DNA of 64,000 nt from Omphiscola glabra (taxonomy: Eukaryota; Mollusca; Gastropoda; Lymnaeidae): the NCBI GenBank assembly GCA_964017045.1, contig OZ024794.1:37788210-37852209 (forward strand), read 5' to 3'. The notes under the pieces are model-generated. The model did no database searches. It was not told where the DNA came from and worked only from the letters and a program-made list of their open reading frames with translations. Below, piece by piece: positions 49,600 to 62,055 of this stretch (position 1 is the first letter of the stretch; each line of letters opens with the position of its first letter). The translations under genes were made by a program, and so were the position numbers.

Positions 49600-51484
49600 G
49601 TATGAAATTAGCACCAGGATTTTTGTAATTTTATTTTTGTCGTTACTTGGAAAATAACGAATTGATAAAACTAATTTTAATTTAATCTGATAACAAATCC
49701 TTATACCTGAAGTTATTGAACTAATTATTATTTTTTAAATTATGTCTTAGCTTAGTGTTTAGTCTTAGGAACTTTGTTCTTTATAAGGTGGGGTAGCTTT
49801 TTCGGCCAACTGCAGGTTTTTTTCGTGCTTTACAGCGGTAAAATTCTGGAACCGCCCAGGGTGGCACTAACCCTAGCATCTTACAAGTTCCCTTGCGAGT
49901 ACTGCCTAAATCCGAGCGCCTAAGTATGAGTTGCATTGAAATTTTTTTCAACGTAGTAGATTTACTTTGGAAAAACCCTCCTTCTTTCTCCGCTTATAGC
50001 CTTCTTTGGATCTTTATAATTTTCCTGAACTCGGTCTTCCATAAAGCAATTTGAAAAAAATATTGATTTAGGGTGCAAAGCTGGTATAGCTGGTGCTTTG
50101 TCGCAGTTGGACTGAAACGAGGAGTGATTCGGTCTCATCTGTGTCACCAAACTGTAATGTTTGCACTTCAGTTTCCACAAAGAATCGTTTTTTCATGATC
50201 TGAGCACGTTAGAGTGCAAGCCCCTAGCTTTTAAGCTCTCAGCCTCTGGCAAAGCCACTTGTTCTGAAGTAGTCCAAGATCTTAAAAAAAAGAGATCATG
50301 TTTTGTTTTTGTTTTTTTTAAAGACAATACCTTGTTAAAAATTACAACTCACGCTCAGGAACTCAACAGTTATTCATACCGCTCAATTATTAGATGAAAG
50401 TCTTACTAAAGACTTATTTTAAGGAACAGAAAAATCTCAAACGATGCCTTTCAAGACTGAAAAAATATGTATGATGAATGAAAAATTACTGTCCCTATTA
50501 CTGTGGGACACTCGGCTACCCCGATGCCTGAAGTAGCTTCCTCATAAAGATGTGGACGCCACAAGGAAATGGTTTCTATGACCACCCCTTTTTCACCAGC
50601 CCACTTGTCGCAGACTTTCATTGGCATCATTTTTGGAAGGTTTCCTCGGCGTTATCGTCCACGTTGTTTCTGGAAAAGATTAATAACTAAACGGAAATGA
50701 GCGCTCCTGGCTCCTAAAGTAGAAATTTCTCAAATAATGCTAGCAAGCAGAGGGGAAGAAACGGTTACAAAGGAGACTATCGGGGTGTTTCTTTTTCATC
50801 TACAACCCATTAGCAGCAGCTATAATCTTGGCAACTAAAACTGTGCATAAGCACCATACAGACTCTTCAAGAAGCCACGAACATAATGTCTATTTTAGTC
50901 TACAAATTTTTTCTCCTGGAGGCAAACCAAAGTCAATTTATACCCCAAAACAAACAGTACTAAAACAAAGTATCACAGTTATTTAGTTTCACCGTTTTGA
51001 AAGTGTATTGTGTCAAAGAAAGGGTAAGTCTTTTTCGACCACTAAGTGTTTCCATAAAGGATAATCACGCTCAGGTGCTGCACTCGTCCTACAAAATCTG
51101 CGACAAACATTAAAACTGAAAACCAGTTCATTTAACCGATTGTATTAAGAATATTGATGCATTTTCGTACAGGAAACAGGTTGCACAATGCTTCACGGCT
51201 CCAGATATGCGAGCTAGGATGATGTATAATGGAAAGTTTATTGAAAAGTTTACCAAAATTACATATTTTAGAAGTGACACTCATTTTATGTTCGATCAGA
51301 CTTCCTATTACTTTGAAAGATTACCTCTTCGGCGAAATTTCGTAATATAGACAGTATAACTGTATTACTTGGTGGTGTGTAATTTAATCTCCCTCGGTAT
51401 TTGTTGAGATCTACTTTCGTTAGTTTAGGGTCACAATGTGTTACAGCCTTCTTACTTTGGTCTTCTCTAATGTCAAAGAATGTT

Positions 51485-51900
51485 TCCTGTCACACCAGGT
51501 CCAATAAAGAGCAAAACAACAGCGTCCAATGAAGATCACAATAAAAGTACTTTATTTACATTATCTAATCGCAGCCAATGTCGATTCACAACGACAACTC
51601 TCAACTCTCTTCTCTGTAAGTACTTTCGACTTTACTCTCGACTAACTCGCTTCTCTACTCAACTAACGATCTCTTGGCTCCTCTCTCGACTAACTCCTGG
51701 CTCTACTAATTCTCAACTAACTTCTCACAACTCTTATCCCCTCCGATCATTTCACACACTGTCTTTTATATCTGTCCACAGCCACCTACCAGCATACACT
51801 CAACACCAACCAACTTCACCTCTGACCTCACGATCAACAACTCACAAAACACTCACACGATCGACAACTCGCCCTACCACACATTCATAGCAAATCCAGT
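51485..51900. repeat. Pyrimidine-rich imperfect repeat (CTCTCGACTAACTC)
   Basis: Variants of CTCTCGACTAACTC recur between 51590 and 51730, followed by CA-rich sequence with CACAC and CAACA runs. The plus-strand open frame of 136 codons (Ser/Thr-rich) follows from composition. The block begins near TGTCACACCAGGTCC and could be part of an LTR or other element, but no partner copy is in the window. Confidence 0.5.
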
Positions 51901-52739
51901 TCACATCAGTATTGTTCAAATCAAAATGCTGGCAGGGATTTGGGGAGGTGGCTCATTAAAGCTTTTTATCATTTCAAAATACAAGAATTCATTTTAACGT
52001 ACACCTGCATTTAGTTTTGCATCAATCTAAACTATGTGATTGAGCATCAGAGAAATGATATGAAGTTTGTCTGTCCCTTGTCCTGGTTGCGTTTATACAA
52101 ATCTTTTATTTTTACTAAAGAGCAACGTTGTTTTATAAAATGTATTGAAAATATTTATAAATTAAAACACTTTATTTTTTTAAACTTCTTCATAAGTGAA
52201 TTAACATTTTATAACGTTGCCGATTTGACGTACCGGAGCTTTACTTCGCACAAACAAAAGCATATTTAATATACCGTTGCCTGGGTATGTCAATCGAGTT
52301 ATGGTGCTGAGTTATTTTAAAATCAGGGCCGAGTAGCTAATGAAGTGGTTTGTCGATTCTGTCAATTATGCACATTTCTAGCGTCTTTCTATTTTAAAGT
52401 AGGAAACATTGTAAACATTAAAGGGGTATTTGGTTTCAATTTCTATTTCATCTTCTTTATTATTGTCAAGCAACTCAAGGGATCCCATCCCGGGCACACT
52501 CAAATAACTATTTATATACAATGAATAGGCAGCTATATGTCTTAAGGTGGACGGTACCCAGTGCTTCAAACATCATAATCCGACCAAGCATCATACCAAG
52601 GAAAAATCGATTTCAAACATGTGATATGACCAAGGGAAACCATGTCTTTTGAATAACAAATCAAGAGGGCTAGCTTAAAATCAATCATCAAAAGTATAAT
52701 TTAAGTATTAAAGACATTTATTGAACTCAGACCAAAAAT

Positions 52740-53370
52740 AAACTTTACTTACAATAGAGATCGACCGAGTGTGATTTTCAGATTTCGGCAGAAATCGAAA
52801 ACAAACTGAGATTTTAAAGTGACTATCGCCAAAACCCGAAATAAAACGCTTAACGATTCTTTCAGCCGAAACCGAAAGATTTAGATATTTCGAAACTCGT
52901 TCATCAAAAAATGATGGGGAAAAGTATCGATATTTATATTATTTTTTTCTATAAAAAATGAGACTATCGTGAATATTAATAAAGAAACAGCTAATGAATA
53001 GTTTGGTTTATACCATTTGAATTAAAAAGTAATTTAAAATTGTTAAAATTGTATCAATGTATTATGGAAAGAAAAAATTTTGACTTGGGGGAGGCTAATT
53101 TCATGTAAAATATACCCTTTGGAGCCCTTTACTTTTATTATATAAATACACCGCTACCTAGACATATTTGGTATCGATCAAAAGCTTAGCCTATATATTA
53201 TATAATTGGTATGACCTACTGAAATGTTCAGATATTACCCTCGAAGGAACTTTCTCTTCCGCTGACCGTACATTTTCATTGAAACACGGTTTCTTATTGG
53301 TCTCGACATTTAAATTTTTCTTTATCGGCAATTATCCTTTATCGGCTAAATTTATATTTGACCAAGATTA
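52740..53370. other. Possible decayed DNA transposon with CCGAAA/TCGGC motifs
   Basis: GAGATCGACCGAGTGTG near 52758 is followed by repeated GAAATCGAAA, CCGAAATAAAAC and GCCGAAACCGAAAG, and later by TTTATCGGC twice (about 53320-53346). This resembles sub-terminal repeats of an old DNA transposon. I could not find its ends. No gene. Confidence 0.35.
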
Positions 53371-53601
53371 AAGAAAATTCGAAGGAATGTTACTCTACGT
53401 TTAGTATGATAATACAGTTGCAGACTTGGTTTCACTGGAACTCCAAAAAAAGTACAATTTACGTGTCTGAATATTTAACCATCCCAAAATCGTACAATAT
53501 CGTAATGTTATAGTAAATTAATAAACATACAATATAACGTACAATATAACTGTTCGATGACTGGCGTTTTATATATAGTGCATTATTGCAAAAAATATAT
53601 C

Positions 53602-53700
53602 CCCGTGGTGGCCGAGCGGAAATTGAGAACGCCCGCCTAAGTCACTCGAAAAAAAGTGGGGGTGGGGTTTTGGGCGGGGGCTGAACCCCCTTACCAGAAT
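53602..53700 (+). mobile_element. tRNA-derived SINE-like fragment
   Basis: GTGGTGGCCGAGCGG followed by GAACGCCCGCCTAAG has a good box A (TGGCCGAGCGG) and the look of a Leu or Ser tRNA 5' half. The expected box B and acceptor complement are missing; a GGGGGCTGAACCCCC hairpin stands near its place. It is best read as a tRNA-derived SINE head or a tRNA pseudogene, not a working tRNA. Confidence 0.5.
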
Positions 53701-54009
53701 TGTTTTTAAAAATTCAAAATGCATGAATACCATTTTGCGTATATCTGATATAGATTTGCATAATTCTAGAATTAATCGTAATGCTTGTGAAAAGTTGCAT
53801 TCTCCTTACATATTTTTTTACATAATTTTTCTTTATTTTATTAGTTTTTATTCACAGAAATTTTAAAAATCTTAAATTATTACTTACTTCAAACTATTTT
53901 TTTAAAATCAGTCCAACAAAAAAAAGGGGGGGGGGTGTTACACCGAAATGGCGCCTGTCGTCTAAAAAAAAGTATATATATATATATTGCTTTTATAAAA
54001 TATGTTTTT

Positions 54010-56060
54010 GTTATATTTATATCTATATATATAAAAATGAATGTATTTATGTATCTTTGTATGTCTCGTATGCGCTCCTACACCATTCATGCCATTGCAA
54101 CAAAACTTTGCTGAGTTGTTGTCCACATATCCGGACATTTAATTGAGTCATTACAACACTTTAAAAATATTCCTTTATCGGTCGTTGGCCCCAAATTCGT
54201 TTTTTCTTTCTTATACGAGCTTTGTAAAAATAGTTTCAGTATGCGCTCCTGCACCTTTTATCCGAATACAATACAACTTTGGTGAGATGTTACGAGCACA
54301 CTCGCAAAGGTTTTTAAATTATTACAACCATTTTAAAATATTCCGTTTTTTAGCCAGGGGGCCTATGTTCGTTTTTTGTAATATGAGTTTTATAAATATA
54401 ATTTCAAACGGTATGCGCTCCTACACCATTCATGCGATTGCGAAAAAACTTTGGTGACTTGTTGTCCACATGTCCGGGCATTTAACTGAGTCATAACAAC
54501 ACTTTTAAAAATATTCTGTTTTTAGCCGTTGGCCCCAAATTCTTTTTTTTTTCCTTTTACGAGCTTTGTGAAAATAATTTCCGTATGCGCCCCTATACCT
54601 TTTATCAGAAAGCGATAAAACTTTAGGGAGATGTTGTGCGCACGCCCGCAAATGTTTTTGAATTATTACAAGGGTGAGCAAGGGCCTTATTTTCGTGTTT
54701 TTTTTTACATAAGCTAAATAAATATAATGTTCACCTTTATGCGCTCCTAAACCATTCACGCGTTTGCAATAAAACTTTAGAGAGTTGTTGTCCACAAACC
54801 TGTGCAGTCTTCTGAGTCATTACATACCTTTTAAAGTAATTAGTTTTGGGCTGCTGGCCATAAATTCTTTTTTTTTCTTATATGAGCTATGTAATATACT
54901 TGAATGGTATGGCCAAGTGACTAGAAAACAAGGGCTCGCCAAAGAAATCTTGCAGGGCACTACTAGAGGAGGAAGAAGAAGAGGAAGACAGAGAAAAATA
55001 TGGGAAGATAACATCAAATAATGGACGGGATTACAACTAGGCGATGCTATGCATAGGGCAGGAGACCGAGTGGAATGGATAAGAATAGTTTTATGTCATC
55101 TATGTCGCCCAACGGTCGAAGGACTACGGGACATGATGATGATGATGACGAATATACCATTTCCGTATGCGCTCCTATACCATTTATCCTAATGCGATAA
55201 AACTTTGGTGAGATGTTATGTGCACGCCCGCAAAGTTTTCTGAATTATTACAACCATTTTAAAATATTCCGTTTTGAGCCAGTGGACTAATGTTCGTTTT
55301 TTCTTCAATGAGCTATATAAATATAATTTCGAAATGAGCTAATGCATAAGTGGATATAATTTTAATCAAATACAAATAGGGACATTAAATTTTTTGTGTG
55401 ACATAATAAGTAGGTTTCTGAAATAATACAACCATTCTACAATATTCCGTTTGTGGCCGGGGGCCGTAAATTTTTTTCCCTCTAATATTAGCTATATAAA
55501 AATAATTTCCGTATGCGTTCCTATAACATTTATCCGATTGCGATAAAACTTTGATGAATTGATATGCGCACTCCCGTAAATGTTTCTAAATTAGTACAAC
55601 CATTTTAAAACATTCCGTTTCAGCCGTCGGCCCTTACTTCGTTTTTACTTAAATGAACAATATAAATAAAATTTCAAAAAGAGTTAATGAATTGGAGGAT
55701 GGAATTTTAATCAAATACAAACAGCAACATTTCAATTTTTGTGTGACATAATAAGTAGGTTTCTGAATTACTATAACCATTTTACAGTATTCCTATTGTG
55801 GTCGGGGACCCTAAATTTGTTTTTTTAATAAAGGAGTTTTAAAATTTTAATATTAATCAGAACTTATGCATGCATGTTTGGAATTGAATCAAATACAAAC
55901 AGCGATATTTCCATTTCTGTATGACATAATTTAGTAGGTTTCTTAATTTGTAGAACCATTTTGCAATATTCAGTTTTGGACCGGGGGCCCTAAATTATTA
56001 ATTTTTTTTCTGTTATGAGCTATTTAAATATAATTTCCGTATGCGTTCCTATACTGAAAT
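54010..56060 (+). repeat. Satellite with higher-order A/B/C units
   Basis: A unit of about 172 bp starts with TATGCGCTCCTACACC and recurs at 54068, 54240, 54412, 54583, 54738, 55166 and 55517, with a last truncated copy at 56038. Two alternating types are visible: A (GTTGTTGTCCACATGTCCGG, then GAGTCATTAC) and B (GATGTTGTGCGCACGCCCGC, then GAATTATTACAACC). A third type C (TTTTAATCAAATACAAACAG, then GTGACATAATAAGTAGGTTT) appears from about 55340, 55690 and 55865. The order is A B A B A, RTE insert, B C B C C, so it is a higher-order array. No coding capacity. Confidence 0.85.
54900..55150 (+). mobile_element. RTE-like LINE 3' fragment inserted in the satellite
   Basis: The 251-bp insert reads ...EWYGQVTRKQGLAKEILQGT, RGGRRRGRQRKIWEDNIK, stop, WTGLQLGDAMHRAGDR, the common carboxy terminus of RTE-like elements, and ends in an (ATG)n tail. 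Identical flanks AATATAC at 54893-54899 and 55151-55157 give a 7-bp target duplication, so this is a 5'-truncated retrotransposition event. Only one stop interrupts the coding part. Confidence 0.86.
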
Positions 56061-56085
56061 ATTACATTCACTGAAAAGGACCGAG

Positions 56086-57297
56086 CTATTGCTCTTTAAT
56101 GTCCCCGGCAAGTAAGGTACAGGCCTGCCTCATCTGGTGAGCAGTCCCGTAAATAAGACTCTCGACATGGTTGGCTGGGAGGACCCCAGTCACGCCAGTC
56201 GCCAGCGTTGAGCACTCGGCTAGAAGGTACTCGATCGTCTCCGGTTCCTGGCGGCAGCTCGGGTCCCGCAGTGGGTGCAACCTATTCAGATAGCTACGGG
56301 TAGGGCAATGTTCTGTTCTCATCTGGGTGATGAGACTCTGATGGTGGCGTTTAAGACTCCACCACTGATCGCATTTGCGGTTGTTTTTAGGCATGTTCCG
56401 GTAAAGTTTTCGGGCTGTGTTCCCCTGTTCCCATTCTTTTAACCATTCCTCATGGAAGAGATCCTTGATCCAGGCTTGGACCCCCAGTTGAGTCATTGGC
56501 CGGTTAGGTTGTGGCTGGGAAGAGCCTTGCCTCTCGAGACAGTCGGCTCTGTCTTGTGGTGGAATCCCCGCATGTCCTGGGATCCATTGAAGAGTCACTT
56601 GGCCTCCGTGTGACTGTATGTCTCGCACAAGCTCCATGATTGCATTTACCATTTTCGTGTTCAAAGAGCACCTCTTCACAATTTCGAGAGCACAATATGA
56701 ATCGGTGAACACTACGATGGATGGAAGTGTTTTTAGTCTAGCTAGTCTAAGACGCACTTATTTCAAGCCCATCAATATGGCTTCGATCTCTGCATCAGTT
56801 GCAGTGCTATTCGTGCTGCTTGGGCCTGAAATATCCTCAGTTGGAAGTACCCACTTTGGGTACTGGATGAGTGCACCGTAGCCCGCCCGCTTTTCGTTGG
56901 CGAGATAGGAGCCGTCTTTGAAGACTTGCACCACGTGGTCCTTATAGGCCTCAATTATTTCGAGTGCGGCTCCCTTTTGCTCATTATGGGGGCTCGACTT
57001 ATTAACTGCTGTGTTTGACAGGTTGAGACGGACATCAGGCGGTTCGCAGATATCCTGAGGGGATCGCTCCTGGATCAGGCGTATTTTCTCCCTGTTTTCT
57101 GGTAAAGGCTGCTTATTCTCAAGTGAATAAACCGCGTCCATAAAGGGGGGTCTTTTAAGCATTGTCCTCTTTACCCAACGATCTTGGAGTTGAAGACAGG
57201 GTTCCGTCTTTTCCATTCGACGGTAACGCTCAACGGTCGTTAGGACAGCCTTGTCCCTCCTGATGTGGAGTGGTTCTATGTCTGAGATAATTTCCAC
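56086..57297 (-). pseudogene. RNase H and C-terminal region of the preserved LINE
   Basis: The two frames (56758-57297 and 56086-56757) are the same frame divided by one stop. The first contains VQVFKDGSYLANEKRAGYGA and TATDAEIEAILMGLK; the second IVVFTDSYCALEIVKRCSLN, then TLQWIPGHAGIPPQDRADCL. The Asp, Glu, Asp and His-Asp positions of RNase H are therefore all present. The tail has QMRTEHCPTRSYLNRL and a Cys-containing segment. A single nonsense mutation is the only lesion in this 1.2-kb part. Confidence 0.85.
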
Positions 57298-57474
57298 AGC
57301 AGCCGCGAGTGTGGTAAGTAACGCCCCACAAACAAATCTTAGAGCTAGATTTTGTATCCGGTCAAGACCCTCTAGAGCCGTGCGGCTTGCAAAGGCCTGG
57401 ACCGAGAGGCTGTAGTCTATGGCACCTCTTACACTCCCGAGATAGAGAGCTCTCAGGAGTCTTGCATCGGCTCC

Positions 57475-59616
57475 TCAGGTAGTGCTGGCAAGTTTTTTGA
57501 CCGGGCTGAGTTTGGACGTGGCTCGAGCGCCGAGTTCCCGTACGTGGTTATGCAACTGGAGTTTCTGGTCCAGCTTTATACCCAGATACGTGGGTGATTT
57601 GTCCGATTTTAGTGACTTCCCGCAGATGTGAAGATCAATTTCTTCTTTGAGCACTTTCGTACCATTAGTGAATAATGTGTACACGGTCTTTTTCGCATTC
57701 ACCACCTCCATTTCCGAGCATAGTCTTGTATCTGTGTGAGATCTTTTTGCAGCTGGTTCTGCTACTGCTGGATGGATTTGCTACGAACTCCAGATTGCCA
57801 AATCATCCGCGAACATTGTGTTCTTTGTTACCAAATGAGACTGCAGGTCATGCACGTACGCCAGGAACAAGGTGCAGCTCAAGGCCGACCCCTGTGGGAG
57901 CCCGTCTTCGAGTGCACACATGTTCGAAACCTTGTCCCCTACATGGGTGGATATCGTACGATTTGATAGAAAAGAGTGAATCCACCTGTGCATATTGGCT
58001 GTCACTCCGAGCTGTTGCAACTTGTACAGCAGACCTGCCCTCCAGACTTTATCGTAAGCGTTCTGGAAGTCAAAGAACACCGCGACAGTGTGATTCTTCA
58101 TCTTAAGATCATTGGTGGTGCTTTGGATATACTGGATCACTTGCGGAAGCCGCCTTGGTTGGTAGGAATGCTCTTGGTTCGTTCCAAGAACCAATAGAGT
58201 CTTGCGTTAACCATTCGCTCTGCTACTTTTCCGACACACGATGTGAGGGAAATAGGCCGGTAGCTAGACAATTGGTCACTTGATTTACCCTCTTTGGGAA
58301 TAGGGACAATCACTGCTTTCTGCCACGCCTTTGGCAAGGCGCTTTATGTCCAGGTTTTGTTGACAAAGTCTAGTAATGTACGTTTTCCCGTTTTGCACAA
58401 ATGTATGAGCATTTCATTACAGACTCTGACGGGTCCTGGAGCTTTACCTGTTTCGCACTTTCCTAGGGCCGTCAGCAACTCGGCCATTGTAAAAGGTGCC
58501 GTGAAAGCCTCTTGGTGTGGGCCCACTCGTTGGGCTCTGCTTCCAACCTTTCGGAGTTTCCTGATGGCCCGGCTTTCGTCGGTGTCTCTGGCACTTTTGC
58601 TCACCTTAGCAAAATGTCTGTTAAGCGCTTCGGCGCGCTTAGCACAGCTAGCCTCTGTGCCAGCTGATGTTTTAAGGGGGTGAATGTTTCGCTGCTTCCC
58701 CATGCCAGAGAGGTTATCTAGTAACCGACAGACCTTCCTTCCGTCCGAGAGGTTGAGGTTTCCACACGTAGTTTCCCACTTGAACTTTTTTGCCCTAAAG
58801 ACTTCGGCACGAACTTGGGCCGTCAAGAGTTCATACGCTGCTCGAGCTGCAGGTGTTTTTCTCTTGGCAGCCTTCCTCCGTGCTTTTGCTCTTTTCTTCA
58901 CCAGCGCCTTCAGAGTCTTATTCCAGTAAGGTCTGAAGGTTTGTTTCCCATTCGTTCTCGGAATTGTTCTCTTTGCCGCATCGAGTATCTTGCTTATGAG
59001 GAGCTCGTACTCCACATGTAAATCTTTCGGTCCTATTGCATGGGTCTCAGCCAAACTGGCTTCGACCTCTGTTTCGTATTTGGCCCAATTTGCTTTACGA
59101 AACTGGCAGTGCCTTTTTCGAAGGCATGCCTTGGTGGTAGCTAGCAAAATTCTTAGGAGGATCGGTTTATGGTCATTTCCAACATCATCCAAGACCTCCA
59201 GACTGAGCTTGGACTCTAGGTCCACTGAAATAAGCGTCAGATCTGGTCGGGACTCCGTACTTAGCCCTGTATGTAATAGTGTGGGCACACTATTTGCATC
59301 TTGTAAGCGAATGAGGTTGGTAGTGAGACACAGATACTCTACGTAACGTCCCGATGCGTTACGCTCAACATACCCCCATCCCAGTGACTGGGCGTTGAAA
59401 TCCCCAGCTATTATTTTCCTCTGGAAATTTAGATTTTCGCCCGATCGGGACACTGATCGGGTTACGGGGTGTGTTGTAAACGTTAGTTACTTCAAAATAC
59501 TGATTGTTTTTGAAAATTCTGATGGTGAGGGTGTCAGTGCCTTGGCACGACTTCACCTCAAGCAGTTCCATCGGTAGGGAATTTTTGACTGATGTGGCCA
59601 AACCTCTGCAATTCAT
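57475..59616 (-). pseudogene. Endonuclease and RT of the preserved LINE
   Basis: Frames 59365-59616 and 58344-59453 hold the endonuclease and the start of RT; 58137-58337, 57781-58194 and 57475-57711 hold the fingers, palm and thumb. The palm has DFQNAYDKVW (motif A), LPQGSALSCTLFL (motif B) and FADDLAIW (motif C). Each gap between frames is a few bases, so the underlying protein can be followed from end to end. Confidence 0.87.
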
Positions 59617-59679
59617 ACACTTCCATTTGTAGAGGGAGTAGCCTGTAATATGAAAGATCTAACTTTTAGTAGCGTCTCT

Positions 59680-62055
59680 TGGAAGAGTGCTACGTCCACG
59701 TCCCACTCGAGGAGTAGCTTGTCCACTGGATACCATTTCTCTTCTGCTCTTTAGACATTTTCATTATCCAATCAATGGTCAGCAGGAATAAGAAAGGCGA
59801 GAGCAGACACCCTTGTCTGACACCGGTCTGTACTCCAAAAGCCGCAGTTGTTTGTTGGCCATGCACAATTCTGCATGACAGTCCTTCGTAAGAAACCTTA
59901 ATTGTGTCTGTCAATTTTTGTGGTACCCCGTAGTGTCTTAGCAGCTTCCACAAAGTCTGTCTGTCTACACTATCAAAAGCCTTCTCATAGTCAATAAAAT
60001 TAATGTATAGTGGCGAGTTCCACTTCAGGGATTGTTCTACAATAATTCTCAGTGTGGCTATCTGGTCTGTGCATGATCTGTCTTTTCGGAAACCTGCTTG
60101 TTGGTCCCTAAGATTGGTATCTATTGCCTCTCTCATTCTGTTTAGCAGCATTCTGTTGAATACTTTGCTGGGGAAGGACAGCAGGGTTATTCCTCTAAAG
60201 TTAGAGCAAGAACTAAGTTCTCCTTTCTTCGGGAGCTTGATGAGGTGTCCTTCTTTCCACTCAATCGGTATCTGTTCTTCCTCCCATATTTTCTTAAATA
60301 GTGTGTGTAGCATTTCAGTGCTAGTCGTAATATCTGCTGTCAAGGCTTCTGCTAGTATTCTGTCTGAACCTGCCGCCTTGCCTTTCTTTACTTGTTTAAT
60401 TGCTTTGCATATTTCTTGGTTTGTGGGTGTGCTTCAATCTATTTCTAGATCTTGTTCCGCTGGCTCTATGCTGAGTGTGTGTTGTGGGGCTGGCCGGTTG
60501 AGGAGTTCTTCAAAATGCTCTATCCATCTTTCTTCTGGCCCTCTTCATCAGGTATTGACTTCCCATCTTTAGTTTTAACTGCTCTCTCTATGGATTGTTC
60601 AACTTTCCAGATAACTTTTTGATTGTACTGAATAATTATCTTGTGTTTCCAGGGTACGCTGCCTCTTCTGCTTCACTTGCTAATCCATCAACGTTTAACT
60701 TTTTTATTTGCTTCTGAGTATTCTATTGATGTTCTGGCCTTTTCGGTTCTGGTGCGGCTGTTGTTTAGATTTGCCTTCTTCTTTTTCCTACATTGGATTT
60801 TTTCCCTGGTTTCAGCAGAAATCCATTCTTTATGCGTTTGTTGCATAGGGCCCAACACTTCTTCGCAGGTAGTCGTGAATATCTCTTTGATGTCTTTCCA
60901 ATTTTGGTCAATTGTTTCCTTATTGCCTAGTTCTTGTAGGATCTGGAACTTTTAGAGATAGTAAGTTTAAATTCATTTAGTTTGGATTCGTCTTTCAATT
61001 TCAAGAAATTGGTGTTAAAACGTTGGCGCTTGCTTCCCTCGCTTGTCCAGTTCTTTTTCAGTTTAAGCCTTAATTTGGCAATCAGTAGATGATGCTATAA
61101 GGCCACATCTGCCCCCCCTTTTTTTTTTACCCTAACATCTTGGAGAGATCGTCTGAACTAATTGCAGATACAGAAATGGTCAATTTGGTTAGCCGTTGAC
61201 CTATCTGGTGATATCCATGTCGCCTTATCGATATTTTTATGCATGAAGAGGCTTCCTCCAATGACCAGTCCATCTGTAGCATATAGATCTGCTATTCTTT
61301 CACCATTCTCATTCATCTCTCCCATGCATGTGTTCCCATGCATTCTTCATAGCCTTTATTGTTGCTGACATTTTTGCATTTAGGTCACTCATGAGTATAA
61401 CCACATTGCTCTTAGGACACTTTTGGACAAGGGTTCGCAGTCTGTTGTAGAAGTCCTCTTTGAACTCTTCTATACTATCGTTTGTAGGAGCATATACCTG
61501 TAAGATGTACATATTGACTTTTCGGTTTTTGGTCTTAAATCTTGCAGTGATATTACGGGGGCCGTGAGCTTCCCACCCTATAAGTGCGTTCTGGGCATTT
61601 CTGGAAAGCATAAGTGCCACTCCTTGGTTGTGAGCTGCCTTTTCATCTTCGTGGCCTGAGTATAGCAGCAGTTCCTTTGTGCTGAGCTTTATCTGACCTG
61701 AGCCTGTCCATCAAGACTCACTTATTCCTAAGATGGCTAGTTTGTATCTCTGCATTTCAACAGCAACTTGGACAGTTTTTCAGTTTCGAACATTGTCCTT
61801 ACGTTCCATGTTCCTAGACTGGTGGTGGTCCTAGAGGAGAGGATGGTTGTCCGCCAGGTGGTTTCCAGTTGGCTTTGGCCACCCAGCTTCATTAATTCTC
61901 TATTAGGAGATCCATCCTTTCCAAGGTCGAGCTTCCTTTTAAAATCTTTCTTTTTTTTTGTGTTTTTGTAGCAGGCCTTTTTTTTTACAGGGAAGGGTTG
62001 CTAGCCCATAGCCCAACCTTCCTCCTTTCTCACCCGGGCTTGGGACCGGCTACGG
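59680..62055 (-). mobile_element. RTE-like LINE, 3'-truncated at its FADD motif
   Basis: The minus strand carries an endonuclease (61158-61620: NRKVNMYILQVYAPTNDSIE, VVILMSDLNAKMSATIKAMK, then NENGERIADLYATDGLVIGG and ANQIDH) of the craniofacial development protein 2-like type, and an RT (59690-60343: WKEGHLIKLPKKGELSSCSN, INFIDYEKAFDSVDR, VRQGCLLSPFLFLLTIDWIM). The RT stops right before its FADD motif at about 59690, where the LINE with RNase H begins. The 5' region reaches about 62055. The linker between endonuclease and RT has several stops. Confidence 0.83.

Larger units (their letters stand above)
56086..59660 (-). mobile_element. LINE with endonuclease, RT and RNase H, I-clade-like, well preserved
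   Basis: On the minus strand the order is: endonuclease (MNCRGLATSVKNSLPMELLE, then RKIIAGDFNAQSLGWGYVER; GNDHKPILLRI), a basic linker, RT (GKAPGPVRVCNEMLIH, SSYRPISLTSCVGKVAER, VFFDFQNAYDKVWRA, LPQGSALSCTLFLAYVHDL, MFADDLAIW), RNase H and a Cys/His tail. Breaks are few: near 59450, 58340, 58140, 57715 and 57300, plus one in-frame TAA at 56757. Relatives are the elements at 22480-24210 and 45430-49015. The I clade includes nimbus of the snail Biomphalaria. Confidence 0.88.

Noticed and set aside
50440..51060. piggyBac-like transposase relic on the minus strand
   Set aside because: A few words look vaguely like a transposase, but I could not identify the DDD residues or the TTAA-flanked ends.
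51480..51890. 136-codon Ser/Thr-rich protein
   Set aside because: It follows from the pyrimidine-rich composition of the repeat block; no start context or homologue is apparent.
53602..53700. Functional tRNA gene
   Set aside because: Box A is good, but box B, the T-arm and the acceptor complement are missing.
57675..59346. Plus-strand open frames across 57.6-59.3 kb
   Set aside because: They are antisense to the endonuclease and RT of the preserved LINE.
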